A stretch of 64,000 nucleotides of DNA from Euptelea pleiosperma (lineage: Eukaryota; Streptophyta; Magnoliopsida; Ranunculales; Eupteleaceae): contig CM068541.1 in the NCBI GenBank assembly GCA_035048495.1, positions 12,097,929-12,161,928 of the forward strand, written 5' to 3'. The notes beneath the pieces were generated by a model. It was given only the letters and a program-made list of their open reading frames with translations. It was not told the DNA's origin and searched no databases. This document shows positions 1 through 11,833 of this stretch, in pieces (position 1 is the stretch's first letter; the number at the start of each line of letters is the position of its first letter). The position numbers were made by a program, and so were the translations under genes.

Positions 1-112
1 TATGGGGAGAGATTCTTCGGGTCGAGCTCTGAGTATGTGCAAAGCAATGTATGTAAGCATGCCAAGGGTGGTTGTTACCACCCAAAAAATGGAGGAAAAG
101 AAAATGAAAGGA

Positions 113-149
<37 letters not shown>

Positions 150-1519
150 CAAACGACTTTGTGCAATGATTTGTAGATATAATAGGATGGATTACTGTGT
201 CCTCAAGGGATATAAAAGGCTTGCATGTCATTTAGTAAACATGTCCTTCAGACTCACTGACCCGGATGGTTAAAATATTTGCCTCATTTTGCGCCACAGT
301 CCAAGATTTGCATTGATCAGGTGATACTAACCACCTGACCGGTTGCTTCCTTTGCAGTCCAATGACACTATTCTTCTTAATTGTCCAAAAAAATCCATGA
401 AGTCTCTAATCATCACGCTTAGTCATCGAGTCATAACGCTTCTCTCTTTTCGTCACCCCAGCTCGTTCTTCAATTTTAAAAGATTTTTTTATCAGATGGC
501 TAGGGTTGTTTGATTGAAAGCAATTTTTGGGCTGTGGGCCATGTGATGGTGTCGTTCACCAATTCAATGGTCCACATTAATGATTCACACCTCAGTGGGC
601 CATATGTACCATATGGGATGTAGGGTACTGAATTCTTTCCTTGATAAAATACATAACAAGGATTCTAATTCACACTTTGTGATCACACGAGCAGATAAGC
701 AGGTACTTCTCTGATCCTCAGTACTATTTCCAAGTGAATGACCAGTATGTGAGGAACAAATTAAAGGTCATTCTATTTCCATTCTTACACAGGGTAAGCG
801 CAAACTAGTCCTATGTTCTTCTGACTGTCTGCTTTTCTCTGGTTGAAGTTACTGAATGTCATTTTCTGTTTACCCTTTTTCTCCAGGGGCACTGGACAAG
901 GATAACGGAGCCAGTCGGAGGCAGGCTTTCCTATAAACCTCCAATTTATGACATAAATGCTCCGGACCTATACATCCCATTAATGGCATTTGGTACTTAT
1001 GTGGTTCTTGCCGGATTTTCGTTGGGTCTTCTTGGAAAGTGAGACTGAGTTTTACTAAGGCTCTCAAGGAATTTATTTTTTCTTACAGTAGCTTTTGTCT
1101 TCACATTTTTTTTTCTGCTCATTTCTGGCTGTCATGTGGTGCAGGTTTAGCCCAGAAGCTTTGAGTCTGCAGTTCACAAAGGCAGTGCTTGGCTGGTTTT
1201 TGCAGGTCCTGCTGCTTAAGGTATCATTGTATTCGTTGGGGAGTGGAGAAGCACCGTTACTAGACATTGTGGCATATGCTGGATATGCTTTTACAGGGAT
1301 GTCCCTGGCTGTTCTGGGGAGGATCATGTGGAGCTATTCTTACTATTTCCTAATGCCATGGACATGCTTGTGCATGGCCGTGTTCCTGGTGAAGACCATG
1401 AAGAGAGTTCTGTTTGCAGAGGCGAGAGTTATGATTCAAGCAAACATCACTATTTCTTGCTCTTCATGGCTTTAGCCCAGTTTCCATTTTTCATCTGGCT
1501 TGGCGCTGTTGGGGCTTGA
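1..1519 (+). CDS. YIF1: YIF1 family ER/Golgi membrane protein, 3' four exons, frameshifted
   Basis: Seen: four exons, 1-48, 695-793, 887-1038 and 1145-1519, join with GT-AG introns and matching phases. They read through [55 protein letters not shown] and [20 protein letters not shown] to a TGA at 1517-1519. These are the conserved core and membrane segments of plant YIF1. Known: YIF1 binds Yip1 family proteins and works in ER-to-Golgi vesicle traffic. About 45 N-terminal residues lie before the window. Odd: one base is missing around 1424-1428 (after LFAEAR). The frame as written stops early with CSSWL, while the next frame still encodes the perfect family C-terminus ([19 protein letters not shown]). 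This is either a very recent mutation or a base error. The family call is secure; whether the copy works is open. Confidence 0.9.
116..148. repeat. (AT)n microsatellite in YIF1 intron
   Basis: A 33-base uninterrupted AT dinucleotide run lies in the intron between YIF1 exons 1-48 and 695-793. The rest of that intron (149-694) shows no coding match. Confidence 0.97.
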
Positions 1520-2095
1520 ATTTTGACAAGCATAGACTTTGTTTATTTGGCAATGTTGTAGTTAGAAACACTCTCGTGTTTCAAGGCAGTCTGGCTATTT
1601 GGGCTGGTTTCCTAGGTGTGATGTCTTTTTGCATTCTTGCCTTAATATTGCCTCCTAGATTCAGGGCCTGCAGGTTTGTGGTGCATAATGTTGTGGGAGG
1701 TTCATTGCCAGTGCGGCTGCTCCTAGTGGCAAATTTCAACCTGGTGGTGGATACATGCTGCCAGGGTTATCATTTGTATATCCCAATCACTAATGCCTAA
1801 AGGTGGGTCAAAATTTTGATCGTGTACATTGTGACTCTGAATCATTCAATTTAGTTGATTTTCGACGGAACCATTTTGATATTACTGTTTTGCAGTGTCC
1901 AACAATTGTTAATCCCTCAATCTTTTCATTCCAGCCGCAGCTGCTTAGGATAGGATCACATTTCAAACATCGTGGATTCCAGACAATCTAAATAAGATCA
2001 ATGACAAAATAAAGATTAAATCAAAGAGAACTTGCAGAATCCTCCAAACCAGAGGATACTGTATTGTGATCAATTATTTTGGAAGTCTCATCCCC
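1520..2095 (+). other. probable YIF1 3' UTR and downstream spacer
   Basis: No conserved protein is recognised. Open stretches at 1516-1800 and 1803-1991 show no family motif and follow directly on the YIF1 stop, so they are most simply 3' UTR. Confidence 0.5.
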
Positions 2096-2265
2096 GAGGT
2101 ATTCTAGTTGTAAATGATGGGTTTCAAATTGGAAGGTTTTCGGATCACCTTGAAGGTTTCCCTTGATTGAGACACACATGGAGGTATTCTAGCTGTAAAT
2201 GATGGGTTTCAAATTGGAAGGTTTTCGGATCACCTTGAAGGTTTCCCTTGATTGAGACACACATG
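2096..2265. repeat. 85-bp tandem duplication, two copies
   Basis: Copy 1 (2096-2180) and copy 2 (2181-2265) both begin gaggtattctag and end gagacacacatg. I see one difference, T/C after attctag. The near identity points to a recent duplication. Confidence 0.95.
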
Positions 2266-2862
2266 GAAGTGGTCTGAGGATATCCTAGCAAAATGGTTAA
2301 CATTATTGAAGATATCAAACACAATCTATTGCAGTTATTTTTTCTAATGATATGTTAGCTTGATGTTTATAAATTAGATCATTTGGAGTGAACTCCATTT
2401 AGTGTTCAAACCATTGATGTTCTTCAAAATTTATGTAGTTGGAGTCCCCATGAACACAACAAATTTGTGCAGTTCATGTTCTTCAAGATGAAAAGGTGTT
2501 TTATCTCTATCTACTTTTTCCTGCCTATTTCATTTCTGAACAGGACCTAGGACCTAAGAACAGTCAGTTCATGTTAATTCTTAAACAAGCAAATGAAACT
2601 ATTGTATGAAAATGTAATAGCATCTAGATAAAGCACATCAGTTAAACCACAAATTCTTACTAATTGGTTAGAAAATAAGAAAAGAAATGAAGAGTCCAAG
2701 TTGAAGCTTAGCATAGCAAAATTCACCAAGCATTCCCTAACTACTTGAGGTTTTTATTTCACTATATAGGTCCGGCCAGAGGTAACACATCTTCAAAAAA
2801 TGGGGAAAAAAAACTTTCAAGTGAGTGATACTTTGTTTGTGCTTTCTCAAAGCAGCACGAAG

Positions 2863-3225
2863 CTAGCATTGAGAAAAATCCACAATTTCCAAAGAGTCAT
2901 CTTCTGTTTCTTCTTCTTCATGTACCTGACATCCTCTATCAAGATTGGGCTCTTCACAATTCTCATAATCACATGAATTTTCTATCTCAGAACATAAAAA
3001 TGTGAATTCCCATCGTATCTGAAAACCAAAAGATGCCTATCATGTATAGAGTGATATTGTATAAATTCTTGCCAACTATTCTGGAAGCAAACCTTCCCAT
3101 CAGCTTTCCTCAGTCCTGAATGAGTGATCCTAATACTTGCGCAGAGCTAGGGAGGCCACCTTCTTTCTATCCCATGTTCTGCCATCAATATGCATCTTAA
3201 TTGCATCTTTACACTGCAAATGAGC
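2863..3225 (-). pseudogene. B3 DNA-binding domain (REM-type) fragment
   Basis: Seen: on the minus strand from about 3118 to 2985 the reading runs GLRKADGKVCFQNSWQEF, then an HSI segment and LLVFRYDGNSHFYVL. This matches the second half of a plant B3 domain of the REM class, where the usual pattern is a DGKVWFxNGWxEF block, a YSI segment and LVFRYxGNSxFxV. A shifted frame then gives an acidic tail (CQVHEEEETEDDSLEI) to a TAG at 2863-2865, which resembles the linker after REM B3 domains. Upstream, an open bit ending ALRKY (about 3145-3225) is in another frame. The first half of the domain is not found nearby. Known: B3 domains bind DNA in plant transcription factors. The frame changes and lone half-domain mark it as a decayed fragment. 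Confidence 0.7.
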
Positions 3226-4323
3226 TTCATGAACCAAAATTTCAAAACCTAAAGCGTGTTTGTTTGCAATATTACTCCGTGTTACAATTATAATTGGTGC
3301 TCCTAAATGTTTCTAGATATTTTCTTTCTGTAACTAGTTGTTTCTGATTTGGAAACTCTAAGAGAAAGAGAGGCATCAGTGAACTTGCAATATTCATCTG
3401 TAGGGTCGATCACAAACCTTAAGCTAGTAATCATGCAACATTATGGACTTTCTAATAGCCACTACAAATTAACGAATACAAAATGACTATAATTAAACCA
3501 TTACTAATGGTAGCACTTAAAAGGGTAGGTTCTAAACCATCTTCATTGAGCATGACCATGTTAGACATCAACTTTCTAGAATCTCAACCCAGATAAGATG
3601 CTTTTCCTTTAAATCTTAAAACACTGTAAAATAGTTCAAATAGACAACCAATAAAAATAGTCATCCAGTCCACCTACTGCCACATGGCACAAGAAAAGGG
3701 GGTCTACTAGGTAGACAGTTGTAAGGGTCGCTTACCATTTCCTCTCATTCCAATCCATGAATATGTTGTCCCCCACACCAGTAATATTTTTTGTAGCCTC
3801 ACCACAAATTTCGCAACATCTGCCAACAAACAAAAACAAAAATAGACATTCATTAAAAAATAAAAAATAAACATTCATAAAACATCTGTTTCTAGGTTTT
3901 CATAAACTTTTGAAGAAATTTCAAGCAGAGAACTCATTGTTGTTTGAGCTCGTTTGATGAACTAGTTTATTTTTAATTTGGATTTTACAACTCTTGAAGA
4001 TAGTTGTGAATGTTGTGAAATTATTTGTAACTCTTAAAGCAGTGGCTTTGAAATAATCACATCTTTATTGATTAATCGACAATCATTACTAATCATACAT
4101 TTTGTATGATTTAAGAGCTAATCCCCCTTTCATATATATTAATGTGACCTTTATACTAAAAAAAGAAGAAGATAAAATTCTATGGTTTTTTTCTAAGAGG
4201 ATATAACACTACAATACAGAAAAAACTAATCAAGTAAATTAAATCTTAAGAGAAGATTTGATATATGGATATGCATCGTAGAAACCGCATTGTATCTGCA
4301 AGATAAACATAGTTCCAAACAAA
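3226..4323. other. no gene recognised
   Basis: AT-rich sequence without a coding match. About 3522-3595 (the stretch containing taaaccatcttcatt and gaccatgttagac) resembles 61105-61170 inside the aminotransferase intron, so it is probably a small dispersed repeat. Confidence 0.5.
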
Positions 4324-4590
4324 TGTAACAATGGCAAAATGATATGAACAAATTGAACTCCAGAATAGGTAACATGATTATGAAAACACACTTAGTCTTG
4401 TGTAAAATTTGTGTGCAAAGTGCTGATTCTTAACAACCACGAGTTTAGATCTGAGGTTACCTATTAAAGCATAGAGCCAAAAATAAAAAAACAAGCTACA
4501 ATAGAACAACCAATTATAATATCTCAAGAAAGAATAATCTAAATCCAGCAACATCACCAAATATATATCAACAATTGGAAACATGTATGT
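4324..4590 (-). repeat. copy of an MDH intron segment without its exon
   Basis: This stretch (with aacaaattgaactccagaa, aacaaccacgagtttagat and aatataatctcaag-like blocks) resembles 9690-9880, 40660-40910, 42050-42250 and 51845-52050. In those copies it lies just 3' (minus strand) of an MDH exon. Here the exon is absent, so this is a stray intron copy. Confidence 0.75.
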
Positions 4591-5104
4591 TGTTTTCTTG
4601 ACTGAATTTAGTAGTTGCTGTATACATTAAAATCCTAGACTGCGAAAATCTTATAACTCATATACAGACTGTATGGTAAGGGGTAAATTAAAATACGAGA
4701 CTAACGCTTTTGGGCCTAGACCTGAAATTTAGTGCCTCAATGGACATATCCATAATGGGTGTTACGTTCTGACAGATTGTATGGACAGATTACGTACCCT
4801 TCTAATCGACATTAACTTATGGTTGAGTGTCAGAATTACAAACTGATATGCAGATTGCTTTCTTGGTGTAATATCAAAATTGATGTCGTTAGATGACTCA
4901 CTGATCTAAATCAGTACTGGTTGATGAATCAAGGTGTCTTAAGTATTGACAGTCCTCACCTTAGATTCAGGGTGCACAAAGTCACGTTTGGGGTCTTGGG
5001 ATGTATAGGAATGAGACAGACTAGTAAATTATATTTTCTTGATAATGCATGATATACAACCTGTTTTGTTTTACCTACTATACTAAAGGACAAAAACTAG
5101 TACT

Positions 5105-5400
5105 GATGGACTGAACCCCAGGGCACGTGGTGTCATGTAATACTTCAGCCGGGTTGCTGGCTGTAATGGTGCATGACCTCATGGCCGGGAAAGAGAGGTG
5201 AGTTCGAGTCTAAGCTTGTGTGTGTGGCGGATGGGCCTAATGAGCTTAATGCTGACCACCACGTGAGTGACGAGCGTCGTACAGTCCATATGATAGCAGC
5301 AGATAGGTAAAGTCCATGGGCGCACGGACTCACAAACCCTTGGTTAACGCAACTCATTATGTGGCCAACCCTTCTAGAGAATGAGCAGTTACCTCATGTC
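5105..5400 (+). repeat. possible tRNA-derived SINE
   Basis: tggctgtaatgg (about 5157) resembles a Pol III A box and gagttcgagtct (about 5201) a B box, at tRNA-like spacing. No cloverleaf folds, so this is not a tRNA gene. No tail or target duplication was confirmed. The rest of 4591-5537 shows nothing coding. Confidence 0.3.
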
Positions 5401-5537
5401 TACTTATTGTGGATTTGGCTCAATATTTACAAAATTATTTCCATTAACGCCTTGACTAAATCCTTATATAAGTCTCGATTGAATCATTTACGTAATAGTC
5501 ACTAAAATGATAAAATTCGTTTCCACAAATTTATATA

Positions 5538-7377
5538 TCTATACTATAGCAGAGAAGTGGGCAGCGTCGTTCTCTCTCCTCCACAACAAGGTGACGTAGC
5601 ACTCTCCTCATGCAGAGTGCCATGTCATCGACACCGAATTTTCTATCATCTATTCTTCCTTCCTGCATTAATACAATTAATGACTGTATCAAAATTGAAT
5701 TGGTTACATTAAGTGTATATTATTCCAAAACCGTTACATACTATCCAAAACGTCTATCTCCTCTTTTAAAACGTCTATTTAGTTTCTTAAAACGTCTTTC
5801 ATTCTTAAAATGTCTCTTTGTTTTCTTAAAATTTTATAAAACTCTCCTTAAAATGTCTCTACGCTTTCCTAAAATGTTTATTTGGTTTCTTAAAATGTCT
5901 TTCATTCTTAAAATATCTCTTTGTTTTTTTAAAACTCTCCTTAAAACGTCTCTACATGCACTTTCCTAAAACGTCGATCTATGCTTTTTTACCTAAAATT
6001 TTCTAAAATGTATCTACTTTCCTTATAAAATCTCTCACTCCATTGTCTAATGGCTAAACTGTCTCATAGGAAAAGACGCAGGAGCAAAAAATTTCTCTAC
6101 ATTGATTCGAGCTAATCAACTTATTGACCATGTATTTTTTTTGCCTCATTGTATATTTTTTCTCTTTTTTAGATTATTTTTTCATTAGTTTTTTTTCTTT
6201 TTCTTAAAATGTCTCTTTGTTTTCTTAAAACTTCTTAAAACTCTCCTTAAAACGTTTCTACAATTTCCTAAAACGTCGATTTATGCTTTTTTGCCTAAAA
6301 TTTCTTAAAATGTATCTATTTTCCTTATAAAATCTCTCCCTCCATTGTCCAATGGCTAAAACGTCTCCTAGGAAAAGACGCATGAGCAAAAAATTTCTCT
6401 ACATTGATGCGAGCTAATCAACTTATATATTGACCATGTATTTTTTTTTGTCTCATTTTATATTCTCTTTTTTAAATTATTTTTTCATTAGTTTTTTTTC
6501 TTTTTCTGTTTAATTAGACATGACGGAGAAAACATCAGTGATCTTTTACACAACTCTCCACAAAAATTGCAGGCATGTCTCATCCACTTCTTATTTGAAT
6601 TTCTATTTTCTTTTTATTTTTTTATCTATATTCTATATGTATATAACAGATTGAAAATAACTTGATGAATCGACGCAAATCTGTTATTCTTAACAGCAAT
6701 TGCCGAGTTTTTTAGTTTCCGCTTGGACTGATAGAGCTTTGTAGACAACAAATGAAGAATGAATAATGTGATCGGCTGATCCTTTGTAGCATGATTACTT
6801 ATCAGAATTTCAGAAGTGCGGGTGAATATATTTTTTGAAGACTCGGAGTTTTGAGAAGTTGCGTATCAAGCCAAAGAAAAAGAAATTGAGACAATTTTTG
6901 CTCTCGACTACGAGGAACACTCTTAAGAATGAATGGACGTATGAATGTGGATAAAAAAGATTATCTTTTTTTTTTAAGATCAATTTGATGTATATGGCCG
7001 TATTAGTTAAAAATTATAATGTAAAATTGTAAACTAATAAGGATGTCTTGCTTATTGTATATTATTGTAGTTTTTTTTATTTTAAAGATCTTAATTATGA
7101 AGTTGCCAATAACACATTTTAGTCTTACGTAATTATATTACCGTTTTAAAGGACGTGGTAACATAATTATTCTAGATATTTTTACTAAATATATTTAGAG
7201 CATAGTATTAAATTTGTAGGTATTTTTAAATGCAAGGGGTCCAATTATATTTTCCTTTTAATTTTTATTTAATCATAATGAAAGTTTTTATTTTTATTTT
7301 TTTATGAATTTCTTTATTTATAAAGAAATTCCTTTTAATTTATTACCCCGTGCTTTAGCACGGACCAATAACACTAG
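5538..7377 (+). mobile_element. non-autonomous Helitron, 1.84 kb
   Basis: Seen: the left end starts TCTATACTATAGCAG after an A. The right end has the hairpin ccgtgctttagcacgg, then 10 bases, then CTAG followed by T. These are Helitron termini: 5' TC, 3' hairpin plus CTRR, insertion between A and T. No Rep/helicase is encoded. The inside is AT-rich, with imperfect copies of a unit like ttcttaaaatgtctctttg (5740-5960) and an approximately 300-bp tandem duplication (about 5905-6206 and 6207-6510; gctaatcaactt recurs 302 bases apart). Open stretches inside (for example 5610-5969) come from these repeats. Confidence 0.8.
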
Positions 7378-7753
7378 TTCTACTATTATGTTAAGGAATT
7401 AACTAATTTTTTTTTGGATTAAATAAAAAAAATTGATCGTCATGGTTATATGGGTGTGTATTGAATAATTTCCTTTTATTTTTCCTCATGACCGAATATG
7501 GATATGGGTCGGTCTGTAAGAAATGGGTCAGGCCCTAATATCCAAAAGTTGGGTCGTGACACCTCATGCTATGATGATCAGTTATGAATAAGCATAATAG
7601 AGCATTGCATATTTAAATTGCTTTGCTTATGAATATTTTTTCATTTGAGTAGTTTGCAACATAGAAGAGCACCCTCATCTTGTGGAGTTGAGTTTGTACG
7701 AGATAGTGCTGATGAACCTAATACAAATATTTGCAAAAACAATATTTTTTTTA

Positions 7754-8533
7754 GGGAATTTTTGATATACCCCCCATGTTATCTTTAAAATTTGACATAC
7801 CCCCCACAATTTGAAAAAGCTGACATACCCCTATGACTCGGTCCACTGTCATTTGACCAGTGTTGACCCAGGTTGACTACCAAATTTTATATTAAAGGAC
7901 AAAAGTACCCTTTGTCTTCAACTTTAGAACAAGGGTTTGGGTTTAGGCCGAAATCCAAACCCCAAATCAAACATGAAAAGAGGAGACTAAAAATAAAAAT
8001 TAAAACCCATGTTGGTAATCTTGAGATTTTTATTTTTTGATGAATTAAGCAAATATTGAGAAGAAAAAACCACCAAAAAATAGATAAAACTCATGAAGGA
8101 ATATTTTAAAATTGAGAAAACCCATCTTTCCAAAATCCACACCTCAAAAGTTTAAAATATATATTGCTTTGTCTTATTTTTCATTTATGCTAATGAAAAT
8201 TTAAAACTAATATTTCATGTTGTTTTTTTTTTTTTTTTTACCTTGGGTTTTAAATTATTGCCGGAGTGGTGGCCAACTAGCCATGAGACTCCGGTTAGTT
8301 GGTCGCCGGTGATGGACATGCCAACCCATTGGAATCTCTTGGCTGGCCGTCCACCACAACCGTTTAATTTGGGGTTTGGGTTTTTGCCATTTAATAAAAA
8401 ATTAGTAGTCAACTCGGGTCAACACTGGTCAAATGACAGTGGACTGAGTCATGGGGGGGTGTGTCAGCTATTTCAAATTGTGGGGGGGTATGTCAAATTT
8501 TAAAGATAACATGGGGGTATGTCAAAAATTCCC
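7754..8533. mobile_element. foldback element with about 150-bp inverted repeats
   Basis: The left arm begins gggaatttttgatatacccc. The right arm, read in reverse, begins gggaatttttgacatacccc. The arms match for about 150 bases, including tcatttgaccagtgttgac and several C7-like runs. The loop of about 480 bp codes for nothing recognised. T-rich runs flank both sides, so a target duplication cannot be fixed. Confidence 0.85.
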
Positions 8534-9689
8534 TTTTTTTTTTTTTAATTTTTATTGGGGCGAATTTCTTCTATCTATTTCAGTTTTAGTCTTTAATAGA
8601 ATTGTAATGTGCCCATTAATGGCTTATCATTGGGTGTTCATCAATCTCCAATGGATGGTGTTAAGACTATTTTCGGACTGACGACATTGAAGGATTAGCT
8701 ACTTTGGATCATAAATTTCATTGCTCTCCTCTTTAATGGAAGTTAGATTCCCATGCACACCATTGTGAATGGGGTGTTAATTCTATGAGCAGAAGTTTGG
8801 GAAGATTACATGTAGTTGAAGCGAATAACACTCGTCTCCGCAAATCTTCTAGGGGTTGAAGATTACAGATTTGCATAATTATGCTTTCAATTCATCATTT
8901 TTTTGCAAATCTATTACATAACTCTAGGAGAGTCCTCATTCATTGCTCTTACAAATCATTGGCTTGGGTTGATTAATTATAAGACTTCAAGGGAGATATA
9001 GCTAGCCTTTGACTATTGCCTAGTGTCACATTCATTGAGCTTAGGATCTGTTGTTCCATGCCAAAACATGTTTTGTGACAGATTGGGTGCTCTTAGAATT
9101 GCTGGAGTAGGCCTATTTGATGTGTTTGATTAGATGGTTACTTTTAAACTTCAAATCAATTGCATGGTTCATCATGAAATTCACTACAAAAGCTTATCAT
9201 TTATAGATGCAAAGCATGTTCTCTTCATGCTTGAAGTTGAATGAAGAGAGAAAAAACATGGATGGTTTGCTGAAGAGCAGGTCAGCAGACCATCCCTGTT
9301 TTTATAAAAATAATTACTCGTGCATGCGTCGGTTATCGTTAATTATTGACAATCTGCATTTTTATAATTTAAAGATTTAGAAAATCCAAAATAAATTATT
9401 GCATATAAAATGGTTGATTTATGAGTTATGTAATTCATAAATGTTAAGACTTCTTCCTTCTTTTCTATATCTGTCTATAAACAATATGAGAAAACATTAT
9501 ATAGTCCAGATAACTGCCAACCAAACAACTTGCAAAGCAGAACCAGAGAATAGAAGACAATGTTAACCAAACAACATGAAAATCAGAACTATGTTCAAGG
9601 TTGACAACTACCTAGTTAAGAACTAACCCTGAACAGGAATGAGGTTTGGACTAGATCCTGATGAAAATATGTTGTTCCCAAACAGGCCC
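8534..9689. other. no gene recognised
   Basis: No long frame on either strand and no family motif. Short open stretches are broken by many stops. It may be old transposon or gene debris. Confidence 0.5.
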
Positions 9690-10060
9690 TTAGTCATGTG
9701 TAAAATTTGTGTGCAACGTCATGCTGATTCGTAACAACCATGAGTTTAGATATGAGCGAGGTTACTAAAGCATAGAGCCATCAAAAATAAAAAACAAGCT
9801 ACAATAGAAACACCAATTATAATATCTCAAGAAAGAATAATCTAAATCCAGCAGCCGCATCACCAACAATATATAGATTTGAGAGTTGATTTACAAACTT
9901 ACGCCATTTGTAATGTTGCAGAGCCCTTTCCAGCATTTGCTTCCACAACTTCCATCCCCTCTTGTTGCGTTCTCTTGCTAACAACTATAATCTTTTCATC
10001 CGCCTATTATTTACAAACCAAAAGAAACCAAAGATTTAGAATCAGATTGTCAATATTAAT
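9690..10060 (-). pseudogene. mitochondrial malate dehydrogenase exon fragment
   Basis: Seen: an exon at 10003-9903 (minus), with an AG acceptor before it and GTAAG after it, reads KRTQQEGMEVVEANAGKGSA and then TLQMA. This is the MDH segment normally written [20 protein letters not shown]. Its first part (SPKxNLSD) is missing. The 3' flank is the shared intron sequence also at 4.3, 40.7, 42.1 and 51.9 kb. Apart from the doubtful piece at 11.7 kb, no other MDH exon lies close by. It is a broken member of the family seen at 29-52 kb. Confidence 0.85.
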
Positions 10061-10157
10061 TGTTGACAATCTGCATTTTTGGGCTGTGGGTCTCGATTTA
10101 AGCTCGATCCCGACCCCAAACCCGGCCCAAAGTGAGGAAAATTTTTAGATGGAGAGG

Positions 10158-10896
10158 TAGGGCTGCAACTCGGGCGGGTTCGGTCAGGTTGGAGGTCAAC
10201 CCTAGCCCAACCCAACCTTAAAGGCTGTGAACCCTAACCTAACCCAACTCAAGGTCGGGCCTAGATTTTCCAACCCTAACCTAACCCGATAATAGATTCA
10301 ACCCAAGGTCGGGTTGGTCAATTTCTTTTTTTTTTTTTTGTTGGTTGGGAAGTTTGCTAAATTTTTTTTATATGAAAATAATTTATTAGTCAATACAATA
10401 ACCGTTATGCCAACTACTAAATAATAGATTCATTTCCAATACCTCATAAAAGAAAACATGATATTTTCATAATAAGGAAAAAAGTTTATTAATTCAAATG
10501 CACGATCAAAGCAACTAAATAAATAACCAAAAATAATCCTTAAAGAAAATATGATATTTTCAAGATCAACCGATCACATGAAATGCCAAAATGTAGTTTC
10601 AAAGACATTTTGTAATCTCACACAAGGGTTGTAGTTTTTAAGGACAAACATCCACAAGTTGTTTTATTTGCCAAAATGTAGTATGGATATTTGTCAGTAT
10701 ACTAATATACATATATGCATTTGTATGTTAGGCTCGGGTTGGAGCGAGCCTCAACCCAAACCCAACCCAATTTGATCGGGTTACAAAAAATCCAACCCAA
10801 GCCCAACCAAAGTTCTGAAAGAGCTAACCCAACCCAACCCTAATGTCGGGTTCAACCCGTCGGGCTCGGGTTGAACCCACCTAAGTTGCAGCCCTA
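10158..10896. mobile_element. hAT-type non-autonomous element, 739 bp
   Basis: Terminal inverted repeat TAGGGCTGCAACT at both ends, flanked by a perfect 8-bp target duplication TGGAGAGG (10150-10157 and 10897-10904). Both sub-ends are rich in aacccaaccc / gggttgggt repeats. No transposase. The 8-bp duplication assigns it to the hAT group. Confidence 0.92.
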
Positions 10897-10959
10897 TGGA
10901 GAGGACTTTGGATGTACTTGAAGTAGAGGACTCTAGTGGCCCTATATAGTTCATCTTTT

Positions 10960-11335
10960 GGGGCCCACTAACCACATGGATGTTTAGCCCCCAGGGCGGG
11001 CTCAACCTTAAGGCCATTAAGGCAGTCGCCTAAGGCCCCTTGACGAGAGAAGGCCCCCGCAGGTCATGCCCCACCAACCACATGGATTTTTAGCCCACCC
11101 CTTATTGGATACTCAGACCAAAAATCAACCTGATTAATTGTCTCTAGCTATAGATTTTAGTATTTTTTAGGACATGATTCTAGCTGTTGGATTCAACATG
11201 ACTTTTGGCAGTAAATCCAATGGCTAGAAATCATCAATCAAGCTGATTTTTAGTGTGTTTATCCACCAATGAGTTGGCTGAACATATCCTTGCAGTCATT
11301 TGGCCCAAAATTTGATCTATGTAGGGTCACAAGAA
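10960..11335. mobile_element. palindromic MITE, diverged copy
   Basis: Begins with gggcccactaaccacatggatg. Inner arms agtttttggtatg-like and aatcaacctgatta / caatcaagctgattttta are in inverted order. It belongs to the same superfamily as the MITEs at 14.6, 18.3 and 52.6 kb. Confidence 0.6.
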
Positions 11336-11640
11336 TCCTCTGCATCGACTGCACCGGGAGTCCTTTGCATCAAAATTTTTCCGTAGGTTTTGATTATCAA
11401 GAATAATTTTCATAAAGATTTCCAATAATATAGAGTTTATTTTTTTTATTAATAACATATATATTAAATATAAAAAGAGCCGTATATAGAGTTTTCGCCT
11501 TAGGCCCCGACTTGATGATCAATAATTTCTAGCAGTTGGATTAAGTACCCAAAAAATATGCAAAAAAACATGACTGAATCCAACGACTAGCTAGAAGTAA
11601 TCCTAAAAAAGTGCTACAATCTATAGCTGGAGAAAACCAA

Positions 11641-11823
11641 TCATATATCTACTAGAAGGGCAAACTGCAACATCGCCGGAACCTTTTCGACGAGCTTGTA
11701 GGCGAGTGGGTTGATCTTCACGAGCAGGGCCGCCGCACCAAAGACTTGGACGTTTCGGAGATGAGCAGTAGAAGCAGCAACAGCCCTTCTGAGAGCAAGA
11801 GATGAGAACATTGAAGGCCTCAT
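11641..11823 (-). pseudogene. possible MDH first exon (presequence plus broken NAD motif)
   Basis: The minus strand reads MRPSMFSSLALRRAVAAS, an arginine- and serine-rich start like a mitochondrial presequence. It continues VFGAA directly into ALLVKINPLAYKL. MDH normally has GAAGGIGQPLALLMKxNPL, so this looks like MDH with the glycine loop deleted, followed by loss of similarity and a stop. Orientation agrees with the MDH exon at 9.9 kb, which lies downstream of it. The match is short, so the call is tentative. Confidence 0.45.
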
Positions 11824-11833
11824 TTGCCTTCAA

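Noticed and set aside
5157..5215. tRNA gene
   Set aside because: A- and B-box-like sequences but no cloverleaf pairing; at most a SINE.
5610..5969. 119-codon plus-strand frame
   Set aside because: Built from the aaaacgtct / aaaatgtct repeats inside the Helitron; no motif.
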